Assembly (NCBI GenBank): GCA_964608025.1
Contig: CAZSLO010000001.1
Span: forward strand, 1 to 64,000
Source of the DNA: CAZSLO01 sp964608025
GTDB taxonomy: Bacteria > Chloroflexota > Dehalococcoidia > Lucifugimonadales > CAJWER01
Reading direction: 5' to 3'
DNA: 64,000 nt
The notes beneath the pieces were generated by a model. That model was given only the letters and a program-made list of their open reading frames with translations. It had not been told where the DNA came from and ran no database searches. The translations under genes were made by a program, and so were the position numbers. Positions 35,419 to 44,281 of the stretch are shown one piece after another. Numbering within the stretch: position 1 is the first letter of the stretch; every line of letters begins with the position of its first letter.

Positions 35419-37188
35419 TTATACGGTTCTACCGAACTCCCGTTCCAAACGGGTTAATGGCATATGGATCATGGTAGGCCTACCGTGAGGACAAGAATGA
35501 GGATGTTGACAGATCTCTAATTGGCGTATAAGTTCTGACATCTCTTGTACGGTAAGTGTGTCCCCGGCTCTAATGGCGCCGTGGCAAGCGATAGAATAAG
35601 CAGCTCGCTCTTCCCAACTTTCGAAGCCACCACCTTCTGCCATTGTATCCAGGATGTCAATTAAGGCTTGGCCATGGTCAGTGCTTGGGAGTAGGGCTGA
35701 AACTGCCCTAATTATATATGTGCCATCTCCAAAAGATTCTGTGATGAAACCGAGTTTATTGACCAAGTGTTGGTGTGCATTTAATATTTCTTGCTGCCGG
35801 GTATCCAATTCAATTGTCTCGGGTTCTATCAGGCTTTGTGGTTCCATATCCTTCGCAAAGTACTCTCCATTTACTCTTTCAAAAAGAACCCGTTCGTGGG
35901 CTGCGTGTTGATCAATTAGATATAGGCCGTCTGGTCCTTCGCTGATTATATAAGTGTTATTTATCTGGCCTAGTACCCTTAATGCCGGCAGAGTAGTTTT
36001 TGGCAGCATAGGCTGCTGGTTGTTCGTGTTTTCTCCCAATGAATGGTCAAATTTGGGAGCATTGGTAATGGATTCGGAAGACTGTTCAATCGAATCTTTA
36101 TTTTGGATCGAATCGGGGGATAGCGCTGAAGTAGTATTGAAATGCGACTGTGTGGAAGTTGGTGCTGTACCTACCTGTGGTACAGGGGAGCTTGCAACTA
36201 GTGCATTGCGGACGGCTTGTTGGATTGTCGAGAAGGACTCTCCTTCTCGGCGGAACCTAACTTCTACCTTTGAAGGATGGACGTTGACATCGATATCTTC
36301 CGGGGAGATTTTCACATTAATGATCGCAATCGGGAATCGCCGTTCCATTAAAAACCCACGGTATGCATTTTGGATGCAGTAGGTTAGCATTCTATTCTGC
36401 ACCCAGCGTTTGTTTACGAACGTCATCATATGGCTACGGTTTGAACGGGATATCGATCCTGGGCTGACCATCCCATGTACTGCTGGTCGCACTGGATCGG
36501 TTTGCGGCGAACTTACATCTATTTCTATCATGGAGTGGGCTATGTTAGCGCCATATATGTCCGAGACAACTTCGCGAAGATTACCTGATCCTGTTGTTTT
36601 AACAGAAGACTTGCCGTTTAACGTCAACTCGAATTTGACTGAAGGATAGGCCAATGCATATCTGGAAACAACGGTTTGTATTCGAGATGATTCAGAAGCG
36701 ACTGACCTTAAAAATTTTCTGCGTGCCGGGAAATTTGCAAACAGTTCTCGAACGGTGATTGTAGTACCTGATCTGGACGCGGACGGTCCTGAGGAGACTA
36801 TTTTACCTTCGGAAACTTCAATCTGCCGACCTTCATGGCTGTCTTTCGATTTGGACACTAGTGTCATATGAGAAATCGCTGCTACGCTTGGTAAGGCCTC
36901 ACCACGGAAACCTAGGGTAGATATAGACTCAAGATCCGGTACCGTAGTTAGCTTGCTTGTTGCAAATCTCTCGAACGCTAATTCGGTCTGGCTCGGTTCT
37001 ATCCCGAATCCGTTGTCGGTGATCCGGATTTCGTCTAATCCACCGTTGGAGATTTCGATTATTACTTCGCTGCTGGCAGCGTCCAGAGAGTTCTCCAGCA
37101 ATTCTTTTACTACCGAGGCAGGATGCTCTATTACCTCGCCTGCGGCGATTTTAGAAGACACTTCTTGAGGTAGCAATCGTATTGTCAA
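35419..37188 (-). CDS. mutL: DNA mismatch repair protein MutL
   Basis: 589-residue mismatch repair protein. The N-terminal GHKL ATPase shows LLENSLDA, DNGFGI, STLGFRGEALPS and GTTITVRELF, followed by the fold domain (SPEDIDVNVHPSKVEVRF). After a low-complexity linker (about 330-395), the C-terminal dimerisation domain carries the metal-dependent endonuclease motif DQHAAHERVLFE (DQHA-x2-E-x4-E), CHGAIRAGDT, and the C-terminal CPHGRPTMIHM. These show a nicking-type MutL, as in bacteria without MutH. The start is ATG 37188. mutS is not in the window. Confidence 0.95.
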   Translation of the reverse strand: MTIRLLPQEVSSKIAAGEVIEHPASVVKELLENSLDAASSEVIIEISNGGLDEIRITDNGFGIEPSQTELAFERFATSKLTTVPDLESISTLGFRGEALPSVAAISHMTLVSKSKDSHEGRQIEVSEGKIVSSGPSASRSGTTITVRELFANFPARRKFLRSVASESSRIQTVVSRYALAYPSVKFELTLNGKSSVKTTGSGNLREVVSDIYGANIAHSMIEIDVSSPQTDPVRPAVHGMVSPGSISRSNRSHMMTFVNKRWVQNRMLTYCIQNAYRGFLMERRFPIAIINVKISPEDIDVNVHPSKVEVRFRREGESFSTIQQAVRNALVASSPVPQVGTAPTSTQSHFNTTSALSPDSIQNKDSIEQSSESITNAPKFDHSLGENTNNQQPMLPKTTLPALRVLGQINNTYIISEGPDGLYLIDQHAAHERVLFERVNGEYFAKDMEPQSLIEPETIELDTRQQEILNAHQHLVNKLGFITESFGDGTYIIRAVSALLPSTDHGQALIDILDTMAEGGGFESWEERAAYSIACHGAIRAGDTLTVQEMSELIRQLEICQHPHSCPHGRPTMIHMPLTRLEREFGRTV

Positions 37189-37331
37189 TGGTTTAATTTA
37201 CCTTAACCCTGCTATTAATGGTATGAGCGGGTACCAGGACACCGAATAAATCCAATTATTAAAGCGGATTAGTTTCAGTGAGGTATCCTATTGTTTCGTT
37301 TACGTTCAGTGGAATATACGAGGAGGCATAC

Positions 37332-38300
37332 ATGGGTAATTTACCAACCCTACTTGAGGTTATAGATGCGCGGCGCAGAATTCAACGGCATATTGTTCGG
37401 ACCCCTCTTCACCATTATCCGTCTCTCGATCAGTTGATAGGAGCGGAAGTGTACGTAAAGCATGAAAACCATCAACTATTGGGCTCTTTTAAAATGAGAG
37501 GAGCCTTAAATGTCGTATCACAACTGACAGATCGTGAGAAAAAACTTGGGGTGATATGTGCATCAACGGGTAATTTTGGCCAAGGTGTAGCTTACGCCGC
37601 GAATCAATTCGGAGTTAGTGCAGTTGTGGTTATGCCGGAAGACTCCAACATAGACAAGATTGATTCCATGCGTAGATTAGGCGCCGATACACTTTTCCAT
37701 GGAAAGGACTTTGATGATGCCCGGGAATATGCAGAGCAATTGTCCAGGGACAAGGGATATGCGTATGTGCACTCTGCAAACGATCCTGGACTAGTGTTGG
37801 GAGTCGGAACATATTCTCTGGAAATCATGGAAGACCTACCTGACGTAGAGGCCATTATTGTACCGGTGGGAGGAGGTAGTGGTGTATGCGGAGCTTGTGT
37901 TGTTTCAAAGGCACTCAACCCAGATGTTCAAGTATATGGGGTTCAGTCTAGTGCAGCGAATGCTGCATATTTATCTTGGAAGCAAGGGCAAATAATCCAA
38001 TCTACTATGGGTACAGGTGCGGAGGGACTTGCTACTAGAAGTGGGTATGAATATACGCAGGCTATCATGCGGGAATTGATGGATGATTTTATACTAGTGT
38101 CTGAAGAAGAATTGGACCGGGCGGTGATTTTGCATTTGGAGAATTCCCATAATCTTACAGAGCACGCAGGTGCTGCATCACTTGCGGGGGCACTCCAAAT
38201 TAAGGAGAAGTTGACAGGTAAAAAAATCGCACTTGTTATGAGCGGAGGAAACATAACCGTTGATCAACTTCAAGATTTGTTGAATCGATATCGGTCATGA
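37332..38300 (+). CDS. PLP-dependent serine/threonine dehydratase family protein
   Basis: Fold-type II PLP enzyme of about 322 residues. The PLP lysine is in LLGSFKMRGA; the phosphate-binding glycine loop is VPVGGGSGVCGA; and the cofactor-contacting SGGN is near the C-terminus (VMSGGNITVD). A longer frame starts at 37278, but ATG 37332 has GAGGAGG 5 bases upstream and begins where homologues do. It could be threonine deaminase, serine dehydratase or a relative such as hydroxyectoine-utilisation dehydratase. It lacks the C-terminal ACT-like regulatory domain of biosynthetic IlvA, so a catabolic or racemase-type role is more likely. Confidence 0.82.
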   Translation: MGNLPTLLEVIDARRRIQRHIVRTPLHHYPSLDQLIGAEVYVKHENHQLLGSFKMRGALNVVSQLTDREKKLGVICASTGNFGQGVAYAANQFGVSAVVVMPEDSNIDKIDSMRRLGADTLFHGKDFDDAREYAEQLSRDKGYAYVHSANDPGLVLGVGTYSLEIMEDLPDVEAIIVPVGGGSGVCGACVVSKALNPDVQVYGVQSSAANAAYLSWKQGQIIQSTMGTGAEGLATRSGYEYTQAIMRELMDDFILVSEEELDRAVILHLENSHNLTEHAGAASLAGALQIKEKLTGKKIALVMSGGNITVDQLQDLLNRYRS

Positions 38301-38405
38301 TTTACGCAGGGATTTGTTTAAGCTAGTTAATGAACTAATGGGTTGCTATTTTTGTTAGAGAACGGGATTTAGATTGCAGTTTGGCTTATTCGTCTCTTCA
38401 CATCG

Positions 38406-39407
38406 TTATGTGTCTTGATTCAACATCTCTTCCTTGATGTGTTTCACAATTCTAGGACCACGAAAAACGATACCTGTGTAGATTTGGACCGTAGTGGCCC
38501 CAGCCTCCATCGCTTGTAGCGCGTGGTATCCAGTAAATATACCTCCGCAAGCGTTGATCGCCATTTCGGGACCCACTTCTTTACGTGCATCCCGTACTAG
38601 GTTCAGCATCTTGGCGTAGATGGGTCGCCCGCTGAGCCCTCCTTCTTTAACTGAAAGCCGGTCATCTTTGACTGGTTGAGTGTTTGAGATTGTTAACCCA
38701 TCTACACCATTATCGCGGCATGTACGGATCAGGGACAGGATGCCATCTGACTCGTTGAGATTTCCACTTGTATAGGGAGGGAGTTTAATTATTAAAGGTT
38801 TGTTTCGTATTTGGTTTATTGCATAGAGTAATTTAGATAAAGAGTTTGATTTGTGGAAAATCCTGAGGCCTTTGGTATTCGGGGAACTGATATTAACCTC
38901 TATAGCATCGGCCAGTGGTTCTATTGCTTGATAGCAATTCACGATGTCAGAGATATCGGTACCGGATACACTGACCACTATTGGCGTGTTCATGATTTTC
39001 TTGCGAGCTTCCTCGAGTTCTTTTCTGGCTTCAATCAGTCCTTGTCCTGGAAATCCTAGTGCATTAACGAGTGATTTGTTACTTGGATTGCGGAACATTC
39101 TAGGTCTCGGATTGCCAGGTTTAGCTTCTGCTGTTACTGTCCCAGCAACTAAATATCCGAATCCCCAATGAGATAGAGAAGGAAGCAGCCTACATTCTTT
39201 GTCGAACCCTGCAGCTAGACCGATGGGGTTCTTGAGCTGAAATCCGCACCACTTAGTGCGGAGCGCAGAGTCCTCTAGCTTAAAATAGGGCTCCAAAGAT
39301 TTCCACAGAGACTCGACTTGTAAAGTATTTTCAGCCAGCTTCTGTGCTGTCTCTGCCTGAAGCGTGAATAGGATAGGACGTAAAATATATTTATATAGGT
39401 TTGGCAC
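38406..39407 (-). CDS. pyrD: Dihydroorotate dehydrogenase (quinone), class 2
   Basis: FMN enzyme of pyrimidine synthesis passing electrons to quinone, attached to the membrane. 333 aa. Motifs: IGLAAGFDKECR, GFGYLVAGTVTAEAKPGNPRPRMF, NALGFPGQG, and the active-site VNISSPNTKGLR, with catalytic Ser as in class 2 rather than Cys. It also has the FMN-binding IKLPPY and SNTQPVKDDRLSVKEGGLSG. The N-terminal helices (LRPILFTLQAETAQKLA) fit the membrane-associating extension. The start is GTG 39407, with GGGAGG 4-5 bases upstream. Confidence 0.94.
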   Translation of the reverse strand: MPNLYKYILRPILFTLQAETAQKLAENTLQVESLWKSLEPYFKLEDSALRTKWCGFQLKNPIGLAAGFDKECRLLPSLSHWGFGYLVAGTVTAEAKPGNPRPRMFRNPSNKSLVNALGFPGQGLIEARKELEEARKKIMNTPIVVSVSGTDISDIVNCYQAIEPLADAIEVNISSPNTKGLRIFHKSNSLSKLLYAINQIRNKPLIIKLPPYTSGNLNESDGILSLIRTCRDNGVDGLTISNTQPVKDDRLSVKEGGLSGRPIYAKMLNLVRDARKEVGPEMAINACGGIFTGYHALQAMEAGATTVQIYTGIVFRGPRIVKHIKEEMLNQDT

Positions 39408-39474
39408 AAGGCCTCCCTGGATTTAGCCTGGTAAATTATATGCCATATTTGGAGAGTAATTGAGTTGACGTATA

Positions 39475-40275
39475 ATGGTGGGACAAACAGGAGGATACAC
39501 CAGTCTAGTGGATGCTACTTTCGATAGAGGCGATGAACAGTTCCCAAAGGGCCATGCCCTAATATATTTCCGTAACAACATGGATCATGAAGAGATTTGG
39601 GCTACCTATGTGGTGATATTGCCTATTGCCGTGGATGTTAGCAAATATGTACCTCCTTTTCTGATGGATCAGGTTAGCCAGATGGGACCCAAGGAACTGT
39701 CGGCATTCGCTTTCCCTCCAGCTCCTGAATTACTTGGGGACTACGGGATACTTGAAGAACTCGCTACTCGCCGAGAGGATGATATTTTGTATTGTGGGAC
39801 TATAAATACTAACGATTTGCCTGCGGCTATGATGGCCATCAACGAAGTGGTACAGGCATATTCAGAGAAATACATTGAAGTTGTTGGTATAGCAACAGCA
39901 GGTGGACCGAGTGATGAAGACGATGAGGATGGTGGCCTCAGTGTTAACGAGGTGCTTTATGATTTGATGAACGATTCTGACAAGCTGGGTGAATTGACCA
40001 AGCTTGTGGGCCAACTCAAGTTTGCAGTGGATGGTAGCAACCAGGAGGAAATCCACCAGGCGGAGCAGGAGTTGATCTTGCTCGCCAAACATTTGCCATC
40101 GGGACACCAGGTTCACCAGTTGGTAGCAGCGGTGAAATTAAGCGATAGTAGTAGCGCAAAGCTAGCGGACCTCTATCTTCAGCGATGTTACTGCCTTGTA
40201 AATGAGGACTATAGGAAGATCGCGGAGATCGATGAACAACTTGTCACCCTTGAATCTGACGGTCCTGATGTCTAG
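39475..40275 (+). CDS. Uncharacterised protein, two-part domain architecture
   Basis: A 266-residue protein I do not recognise. The first half (residues 1-140) is a mixed alpha/beta region: HALIYFRNNMDHEEIWATYVV, VDVSKYVPPFL and a repeated pattern ending YSEKYIEVVGIATAGG. An acidic linker (SDEDDEDGG) joins it to a helical second half with Leu/Glu/Gln heptad-like spacing (LYDLMNDSDKLGELTKLVGQL, EIHQAEQELILLAKHLPS). There is no signal peptide or transmembrane segment. It is followed by a 64-aa protein gene on the same strand. Function unknown. Confidence 0.6.
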   Translation: MVGQTGGYTSLVDATFDRGDEQFPKGHALIYFRNNMDHEEIWATYVVILPIAVDVSKYVPPFLMDQVSQMGPKELSAFAFPPAPELLGDYGILEELATRREDDILYCGTINTNDLPAAMMAINEVVQAYSEKYIEVVGIATAGGPSDEDDEDGGLSVNEVLYDLMNDSDKLGELTKLVGQLKFAVDGSNQEEIHQAEQELILLAKHLPSGHQVHQLVAAVKLSDSSSAKLADLYLQRCYCLVNEDYRKIAEIDEQLVTLESDGPDV

Positions 40276-40391
40276 CGTTTGCTAGACGCATAGAACACCC
40301 ATTTTCATATCCTAAATGTTGCTTACAAGCGTTGAATCCTTAAATAACCAGGATCTACGCACGATGAAAAATGATCGAGAGGTAAATACTA

Positions 40392-40586
40392 ATGGCTCAC
40401 AATAAAATCACTCACACTTTCGATCTAAGAAATGACCAACTAGATTGGCTTGACCAAATTGTAGAAGAATATGGCTTGCCAGATGAAGAGAAGGCGCTTC
40501 GAATCTTGCTAGATTACGCGATCCAGGATGGTGATAAGGATCTCATATTTTCCGATGAAAATATGAGATGTAGATACTGTGGTTAA
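40392..40586 (+). CDS. Small protein, possible ribbon-helix-helix with C-terminal CxxC
   Basis: A 64-residue protein. The N-terminal THTFDLRNDQLDWLDQIVEE pattern (short beta-strand, then a helix) plus a second helix (EEKALRILLDYAI) resembles a ribbon-helix-helix regulator. The C-terminus ends with the metal-binding-like MRCRYCG. It lies 21 bases upstream of the glycosidase-like gene and may regulate it. The stop is TAA, so the terminal CxxCG is complete. This is an assignment by resemblance only. Confidence 0.5.
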   Translation: MAHNKITHTFDLRNDQLDWLDQIVEEYGLPDEEKALRILLDYAIQDGDKDLIFSDENMRCRYCG

Positions 40587-40607
40587 GAACTGGATAGGAT
40601 TCAATTC

Positions 40608-42101
40608 TTGACAGGACAGGTATTTTCTGGACGCCGCAAAAGAAGGGTCATATACAACGATGATGCCGATCAACAATACATCGGATCTCGGCGTTATGGC
40701 TATGATATTGTCGACAACAATTCTTTCATCGATTCTCGTACCAGGCCTACTTTTGGAACCCATGTAGACACGTATGTTTGGTGTCTGGGTAACGGATCTG
40801 AGCCGCCTTGGGCTGGCTCAGCTACTCTACTACCATCTATAAAATCTAGCGGGATGGCCAGTGATCTTGTTGTAGATGCTTGTCATAGCAACGACCTAGA
40901 GGTTTGGGGCTCGCTCCGTATGAATGATATCCACGATTCGCTACGAGCGAACCACCTTAAAGATACAGATGATCCTGTTAAAGCTCGGCACCCTGATTGG
41001 TTGCTTGGCCCCTTGGAGAATCGCAAATTACCAGAGGAATTCTCAGAATTTTATCTGTGGACCGCCTTTAACTACGCTCTACCTGAGGTACGGGATTACA
41101 GATTATCCTTTATTGAACGGACTGCTTCAGAACATGATTTTGATGGCTACGAACTGGATTTTACCCGTACGATATATAACTTCCCGCTTGGAGAGGGCCG
41201 GCAGTATTCTCACTTTATGACCGAGTTTATAGTGGATACCAGCGCTGTTTTAGATTCTATAGGAAAACATCGTGGCCGTCCTTACACTCGGGTAGTTCAC
41301 GTTACGGACTCACCATCCACTTCTCTGGATCTCGGACTAGATGTGGAGATGTGGCTCGACCAAGGCCTTGTGGATGTTCTAGTCGTAGGTATGGGTTATA
41401 CCCCATACGCGTTGAGATTGGACGATTGGCTTGATTTGGCTGGATCGTATGGAGTACCAGTATACCCAACTATTAATACAAATACCTTTGGGAATGCTTG
41501 GACGAAGCTCCATGGTAGGCCAATGTATCACGAGGCGTTGCGAGCCGTTTCTTCTTATTATTGGCAGGAAGGTGCCGATGGACTCTATGTGTTTAACCTG
41601 TTCGATATGAGAACAGGTTCTGACGAACATGCCAGGCCATCATATATGTATTCGGAGGATGCTGACTATATTCACGCGCCCTTGAGAGAGATCGGGGATG
41701 TTCGGGAATTAGTGGGCAGGAACAAGCTTTACAGTATTCAGCCTGTCGAAGATCGTGGTCGTCATCAACTTGGTTGCGAACCTGCGCCTTTACCGGTTGC
41801 ACTTGACCGTAATGAGCATGTGTTACCTTTACGAGTAGGCCCTGATGTAGTCGATAGTCTTGCAAGGATATCTATCAGGGTGCTTACCTCAGGTGGGACT
41901 GAAGATACGTTATTGTGGATTAGGGTAAACAATAAGCTTTTTAAGCCTATTCGTAATGGGGACTCGTGGGAGACTAATATCCAATCAGGGATATTAAGAC
42001 CTGGGGAGAATGCGTTATCAATAGGATGTAACGAATCTCTCTCAACTACGACCAATCCTGTGCTGGTGCATCGAGTGTTCACATCCGCAATATATACGTA
42101 G
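40608..42101 (+). CDS. Putative TIM-barrel glycoside hydrolase-like protein
   Basis: A 497-residue soluble protein with RRVIYNDDADQ at the start, then HSNDLEVWGSLRMNDIHDS and a predicted barrel containing HDFDGYELDFTRT, a pattern common around the acid/base region of glycosidase-like barrels, and YWQEGADGLYVFNLF near the barrel's end. A C-terminal beta-rich domain follows (about residues 400-495, LWIRVNNKLF and HRVFTSAIY), perhaps carbohydrate-binding. No signal peptide. The start is TTG 40608. I cannot name a GH family with confidence. Confidence 0.55.
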   Translation: MTGQVFSGRRKRRVIYNDDADQQYIGSRRYGYDIVDNNSFIDSRTRPTFGTHVDTYVWCLGNGSEPPWAGSATLLPSIKSSGMASDLVVDACHSNDLEVWGSLRMNDIHDSLRANHLKDTDDPVKARHPDWLLGPLENRKLPEEFSEFYLWTAFNYALPEVRDYRLSFIERTASEHDFDGYELDFTRTIYNFPLGEGRQYSHFMTEFIVDTSAVLDSIGKHRGRPYTRVVHVTDSPSTSLDLGLDVEMWLDQGLVDVLVVGMGYTPYALRLDDWLDLAGSYGVPVYPTINTNTFGNAWTKLHGRPMYHEALRAVSSYYWQEGADGLYVFNLFDMRTGSDEHARPSYMYSEDADYIHAPLREIGDVRELVGRNKLYSIQPVEDRGRHQLGCEPAPLPVALDRNEHVLPLRVGPDVVDSLARISIRVLTSGGTEDTLLWIRVNNKLFKPIRNGDSWETNIQSGILRPGENALSIGCNESLSTTTNPVLVHRVFTSAIYT

Positions 42102-42318
42102 TTTCACTACTCTATTAATCTCAACAGTAATTATCTGTCGATTGGCATTATTGAAAAAGAGAGAATCAGTCGGTGATTTCAATGATTGGTGTTTTTGTTA
42201 CTTATTGATACCGTAGATAAAGTATGATTTGAAGGATTCGGAATGGTTGCGACCATATGGTAGTTCTTGTTAACCTTCGGATCTGCTACAACCATTGATG
42301 AAAAAAAGGAGACCTCGT

Positions 42319-42786
42319 ATGAGATTACTAGATTCTTTGTTGAACAGGCTGCCTATTGGAGAGGCTTATGCTCATTGTGATATACCTTGCGGTATCTATG
42401 ATCCTATAACTGCAAAGATCGCTGCGCAGACAGTACAAAAAATGGTTCTCCGCATGGAATCGATGCAGGACGGGGTATCGGATGCATCTAGCCTGGCGAC
42501 ACTAAGCCGATATACTGCTGTTAAGGAACAGCATGCAGACTTAGTAAAGCACGAGGTGGATGTTCTTTGGCATGATTACTTCAAGCCTGAGCATCTGGAA
42601 AAATACCCGGATCTTCATACGACAGTTTGGGAGACGACCAAAGCTGCTTCGGCAAACAAACAGAATGTAGATATGGATTCGGCGAAGCAACTTGTTGAAT
42701 TGGTAGATAAGATCGCAACTATATTTTGGGCTACCAAGGGTGTCGATTATAAAGATACGGTTTCAGAAGTTCGTTTCGGGACCTAG
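42319..42786 (+). CDS. sodN: Nickel superoxide dismutase precursor
   Basis: Ni-SOD detoxifies superoxide in marine and actinobacterial cells. The diagnostic nickel hook HCDIPCGIYDP occupies residues 19-29 (His19, Cys20 and Cys24 in the precursor), preceded by an 18-residue propeptide ending EAYA. Removal of the leader would make His19 the N-terminal nickel ligand. The remainder, rich in helices, fits the four-helix-bundle subunit. Mature length is about 137 aa. TTG 42295 and ATG 42298 are upstream in-frame starts, but ATG 42319 has AAGGAG 7 bases before it. The maturation protease SodX is not adjacent. A strong terminator follows. Confidence 0.93.
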   Translation: MRLLDSLLNRLPIGEAYAHCDIPCGIYDPITAKIAAQTVQKMVLRMESMQDGVSDASSLATLSRYTAVKEQHADLVKHEVDVLWHDYFKPEHLEKYPDLHTTVWETTKAASANKQNVDMDSAKQLVELVDKIATIFWATKGVDYKDTVSEVRFGT

Positions 42787-42810
42787 AACACATACTACTT
42801 TACCAATGTT

Positions 42811-42841
42811 AAAGGGCCCCGGGTTTGATCGGGGCCCTTTT
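42811..42841 (+). terminator. Rho-independent terminator of sodN
   Basis: Perfect stem AAAGGGCCCC/GGGGCCCTTT with a 10-nt loop and a TTTT run, placed 24 bases after the sodN stop. A strong GC-rich hairpin. Confidence 0.85.
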
Positions 42842-42920
42842 CTACCAAAGTGGTGATTTGGTTATGTTGTGTCAGCTTTCAAAGCATACTTAGATACATT
42901 GCATGATAGTTAATTAACCC

Positions 42921-43247
42921 TCACTTGTATTCTTCGCGTGGGGGAGAAAAAATATCTAGTACTAGGACCCAGCCATCTATTGCTCGTGCGCTGTGGTCTA
43001 CTCCCCCCGGGATAACGTAAGAATCGCCTGGCCTAAGCTGTCTAGTCTCCTCCCCAATTGTCATTTCCAATACCCCCTCCAGCATAGTGCCTACTTGTTC
43101 ATGGGGATGTGAATGGATGGGTACCTCAGATCCCGGCGATATCTCGATATGGCTCATCATAATCTTGTCACCCCATATTGGGCGCAATGTTACTCCGGAC
43201 ACCAGTTCTTTACGGATAATCTTTGAAGAATCGTGGAAGTGTGACAT
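42921..43247 (-). CDS. Cupin domain protein
   Basis: A 108-residue single-domain cupin. Motif 1 is GSEVPIHSHPHEQVGTMLEG with two His, and Glu in the EQVG position; motif 2 is RPGDSYVIPGGVDHSA. Together these give a complete His/His/Glu/His metal set. The substrate is unknown. ATG 43247 with AGGAGAACC upstream is chosen over the longer in-frame start at 43301, which lies inside the neighbouring gene. It follows the PanE-family gene by 8 bases on the same strand and is probably co-transcribed. Confidence 0.82.
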   Translation of the reverse strand: MSHFHDSSKIIRKELVSGVTLRPIWGDKIMMSHIEISPGSEVPIHSHPHEQVGTMLEGVLEMTIGEETRQLRPGDSYVIPGGVDHSARAIDGWVLVLDIFSPPREEYK

Positions 43248-43255
43248 TGGTTCTC

Positions 43256-44188
43256 CTATGAATGTGAGTCGAGGGCGCGGTTGTGGGCTACAAGCAAGCA
43301 AGCCGTGATGAAGTCATTGGTTGGTGTATTAACTCCAACTTCTTTGCCAATGCGAGAGACGGCTCCATTGAGAACGCTTACCTCAAGCCTGCCACCCTTC
43401 TGCAGATCGGAAAACATCGATGATACCGGTGTACCTTCGACCTTTCTGAATACTTCGAGTGTGTTCTCCACGATATCTTTCTCAAGAGAGACCTGCTTTG
43501 CCTTTCCGACTGAGAATGTTTCTTCCAAGACGGACCGGGTCATCATTGCAGCCTCTGGTGTATCTAATATCTGAGGGAAGAAAGTCCTGGTGATGCAAAT
43601 CATTCCACTCCAAGCTGTAATGTATACTAATTTTTCCCATAATGCCTTTGTGACATCGTCGGAAAGTTCTACTGGTACACCGGCTGTTGAAAATATCTCA
43701 TGGATTTGCTCGGAGCGTTTACTGATATGACCATCTGGTTCACCGAAAACGATTCTAGGGCTATCGCCTGTTTCCGTGACCAAGCCTGGCTCTCTTTTGT
43801 CACCATCAATGTAAGTGGCTCCTAGGAGTATGTTCTCGGATCCGAATGCCTTTGCTAGTTGATCACCACTCCCAATTCCATTCTGTAGGGTCAATATCGT
43901 ACTATTGGGTCCTACAGCGGGTGTGATCAGGGAGATAGCCTCCGCATTGTCATACCCTTTTACGCAAAAGAGCACGAGATCCGCAGTGTGGTTTTCTGCG
44001 GGCTGAGAAGTGGTCTTGGGATGCACGGTGAAGTTGCCGAAATTCCTGCTTTCCACTCTCAGTCCCGTGTGGGAAATACTTTCTAGATGTTGCCCTCTGG
44101 CCACGATAGTCACATCATGACCGGATCGATTGAGAATTCCACCATAGAATCCTCCTACCCCTCCTGCTCCCATAACTAGAACTTTCAT
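43256..44188 (-). CDS. 2-dehydropantoate 2-reductase family protein (PanE/ApbA)
   Basis: A 310-residue NAD(P)H-dependent reductase. The Rossmann motif GAGGVGGFYGGIL sits at the N-terminus; the catalytic Lys is in the KALWEKLVY motif and Glu in the C-terminal domain (SMFSDLQKGGRLEV). PanE makes pantoate for coenzyme A, but this family has many paralogues. Linkage with a cupin rather than pantothenate genes makes the true substrate uncertain. The start is ATG 44188. Its promoter region is shared divergently with the selenoprotein gene. Confidence 0.85.
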   Translation of the reverse strand: MKVLVMGAGGVGGFYGGILNRSGHDVTIVARGQHLESISHTGLRVESRNFGNFTVHPKTTSQPAENHTADLVLFCVKGYDNAEAISLITPAVGPNSTILTLQNGIGSGDQLAKAFGSENILLGATYIDGDKREPGLVTETGDSPRIVFGEPDGHISKRSEQIHEIFSTAGVPVELSDDVTKALWEKLVYITAWSGMICITRTFFPQILDTPEAAMMTRSVLEETFSVGKAKQVSLEKDIVENTLEVFRKVEGTPVSSMFSDLQKGGRLEVSVLNGAVSRIGKEVGVNTPTNDFITACLLVAHNRALDSHS

Positions 44189-44241
44189 TTCAACCTCCTA
44201 AGTCTTCTATTTGCGAAAAGCCCAGAAATATCGACCTGCGA

Positions 44242-44250
44242 TGGTATAAT
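44242..44250 (+). promoter_or_regulatory. Extended -10 promoter element of the selenoprotein peroxiredoxin
   Basis: TGGTATAAT is a TGn-TATAAT extended -10 with no clear -35 box. It would start transcription near 44257, 25 bases before the peroxiredoxin ATG, which is preceded by GAGG at 44272-44275. It lies in the divergent gap between the panE-family gene and the peroxiredoxin. Confidence 0.42.
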
Positions 44251-44281
44251 CATTCGACTCTTGTTATAGCAGAGGTTTAGG

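Noticed and set aside
35954..36382. 142-residue plus-strand ORF inside mutL
   Set aside because: It is antisense to MutL residues with clear family motifs; no independent support.
40392..40586. Terminal CxxCG followed by recoding stop
   Set aside because: The stop is TAA, not TGA, so there is no basis for a selenocysteine extension.
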